From positions 744,001 through 808,000 of the forward strand of contig NZ_JAVDYG010000001.1 in the NCBI RefSeq assembly GCF_031458325.1: a stretch of DNA of 64,000 bases, given 5' to 3'. The notes below the pieces were generated by a model. That model ran no database searches and was not told the DNA's origin. It was given only the letters and a program-made list of their open reading frames with translations. The DNA is from Nocardioides marmoribigeumensis. GTDB lineage: Bacteria; Actinomycetota; Actinomycetes; Propionibacteriales; Nocardioidaceae. The number at the start of each line of letters is the position of its first letter. Position 1 is the first letter of the stretch. Shown here piece by piece: positions 63,096-64,000 of the stretch. The position numbers and the translations under genes were made by a program.

Positions 63096-63725
63096 TCACT
63101 CGTCGCCGGGCTGGACGCTCCGCGCCGCGACCTCGGGACCGTGACGGACCACGCCCTCGGCCACCTGCCGCATCGAGAGGCGCAGGTCCATCGCCGTCTT
63201 CTGGATCCAGCGGAAGGCCTCGGGCTCGGTCAGGTCGAGCTGCTGCTGCAGCACGCCCTTGGCCCGGTCGACGGCCTTGCGGGTCTCGAGCCGCTCGTGG
63301 AGCTCGGCCACCTCGGCCTCGAGCGTGCTGATCTCGGCGTAGCGGCTGACCGCCATCTCGATGGCGGGCACGAGGTCGTTCTTGGTGAACGGCTTGACCA
63401 CGTAGGCCATCGCTCCCGCGTCCCGCGCCCTCTCCACCAGCTCGCGCTGGCCGAAGGCGGTCAGGATGACGACCGGGGCGATGCGCTGCTCGGCGATGCG
63501 CTGCGCGGCCGAGATCCCGTCGAGCCTCGGCATCTTGACGTCGAGGACGACCAGGTCGGGACGCTCCTGCTCGGCCAGCCGGATGGCCTCCTCGCCGTCC
63601 GAGGCCTGGCCCACCACGTCGTACCCCTCCTCGCCGAGCATCTCGGCCAGGTCCATGCGGATGAGCGCCTGGTCCTCGGCGATCACCACCCGCAGGCGCG
63701 GCGCGGCACGGTCGGTGGTCGTCAC
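63096..63725 (-). CDS. pdtaR: ANTAR-domain response regulator (PdtaR-type)
   Basis: A 209-residue RNA-binding response regulator. The receiver domain has phospho-Asp62 (LVVLDVKMP) and the Thr/Lys switch residues (ILTAFG, VKPFT). The C-terminal ANTAR domain ends RKAVDRAKGVLQQQLDLTEPEAF...SMRQVAEGVV. In mycobacteria PdtaR is an antiterminator controlled by the kinase PdtaS; pdtaS is not in the window. The GTG has TACCCT 7 nt upstream and no Shine-Dalgarno. Confidence 0.9.
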   Translation of the reverse strand: MTTTDRAAPRLRVVIAEDQALIRMDLAEMLGEEGYDVVGQASDGEEAIRLAEQERPDLVVLDVKMPRLDGISAAQRIAEQRIAPVVILTAFGQRELVERARDAGAMAYVVKPFTKNDLVPAIEMAVSRYAEISTLEAEVAELHERLETRKAVDRAKGVLQQQLDLTEPEAFRWIQKTAMDLRLSMRQVAEGVVRHGPEVAARSVQPGDE

Positions 63726-63768
63726 GGCACCCAGGGTAGTCAGCGCGGAGGACGGCCGCCGCGCGGCG

Positions 63769-64000
63769 TCAGGCGCCCGAGGAGGGATGACGCTGCTGGG
63801 CCACCAGCGGGACGTCGAGGTCGAGGTCCCGCTCGAGCTCGAGGGCGGCCTGGCGCTCCTCCTCGTGGTCGGCGAGGAACAGCTCGACGGCGTCCCGCTC
63901 GACCCGCGCGCGGGAGAGCTCGGTGGTCGCGCCGCGGGCGTTGCGCACGGCTCGCTCCTGGCTGCTCAGGCGGACCGCGAGGTCCCTCCCGACCTGGACC
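63769..64000 (-). CDS. C-terminal end of a hypothetical protein (5' end outside window)
   Basis: An open frame enters from the right edge and stops at 63769. The visible 76 residues are strongly charged and helical (RARVERDAVELFLADHEEERQ, LELERDLDLDV), suggesting a coiled coil. No family can be assigned from this piece. Confidence 0.45.
   Translation of the reverse strand, partial: VQVGRDLAVRLSSQERAVRNARGATTELSRARVERDAVELFLADHEEERQAALELERDLDLDVPLVAQQRHPSSGA

Overview
The window is a high-GC (about 70% by eye), gene-dense chromosomal segment of an actinobacterium. A Nocardioides-like member of the Propionibacteriales is the best guess. The grounds are an HrdB-type principal sigma factor with a Lys/Ala-rich N-terminal region, a small zinc-ribbon gene (DUF7455) beside parE and sigA, actinobacterial PdtaR and four-domain S1, frequent GTG starts, GTGA stop/start overlaps and many apparently leaderless genes. 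No rRNA, tRNA, CRISPR array, prophage or insertion sequence was recognised. I count 58 protein-coding genes; the first and last run off the window edges.

Layout. 1-5544: a GNAT/acyl-CoA-synthetase fusion (partial) and a large adenylate cyclase-AAA-TPR protein. 5579-12275: a tightly coupled co-directional run of parC, an LprG-like lipoprotein, a 14-helix MFS transporter resembling mycobacterial P55, a second LprG-like lipoprotein and a sucrase/ferredoxin-like protein. 12260-14025: two tandem Tat-exported esterases. 14065-16819: a beta-carbonic anhydrase, then a three-gene cell-surface locus (WxL-like, DUF916/WxLIP-like, WxL-like). 16835-24505: parE, DUF7455, DUF456, a DMT transporter, an orphan histidine kinase, a secreted protein and sigA. 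24610-32612: DNA repair, OsmC, glutamate-cysteine ligase, an SDR plus Baeyer-Villiger-type monooxygenase pair, and DUF4192. 32758-39558: dinB, pxpCBA (5-oxoproline use), oligopeptidase B and an alternative group-2 sigma factor.

40141-63725 carries the conserved actinobacterial order pdtaR-polA-rpsA-coaE (read on the minus strand), but accessory blocks lie between these genes. A branched-chain amino-acid ABC operon (SBP-livH-livM-livG-livF) sits between pdtaR and polA. A heptad-repeat, membrane-anchored surface protein with its membrane partner, a flippase and a methyltransferase sit between polA and rpsA. The phenylacetyl-CoA epoxidase operon paaABCDE, with a divergent acyl-CoA ligase, sits between rpsA and coaE.

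The least-described systems here are the WxL-like triad (14717-16819), the doubled LprG/P55-like export operon (8032-11361) and the heptad-repeat protein with a compositionally different insert (49852-53312). About a third of the genes have a -10-like hexamer exactly 6 or 7 nt before the start codon, which indicates leaderless transcription and was used here to choose start codons.
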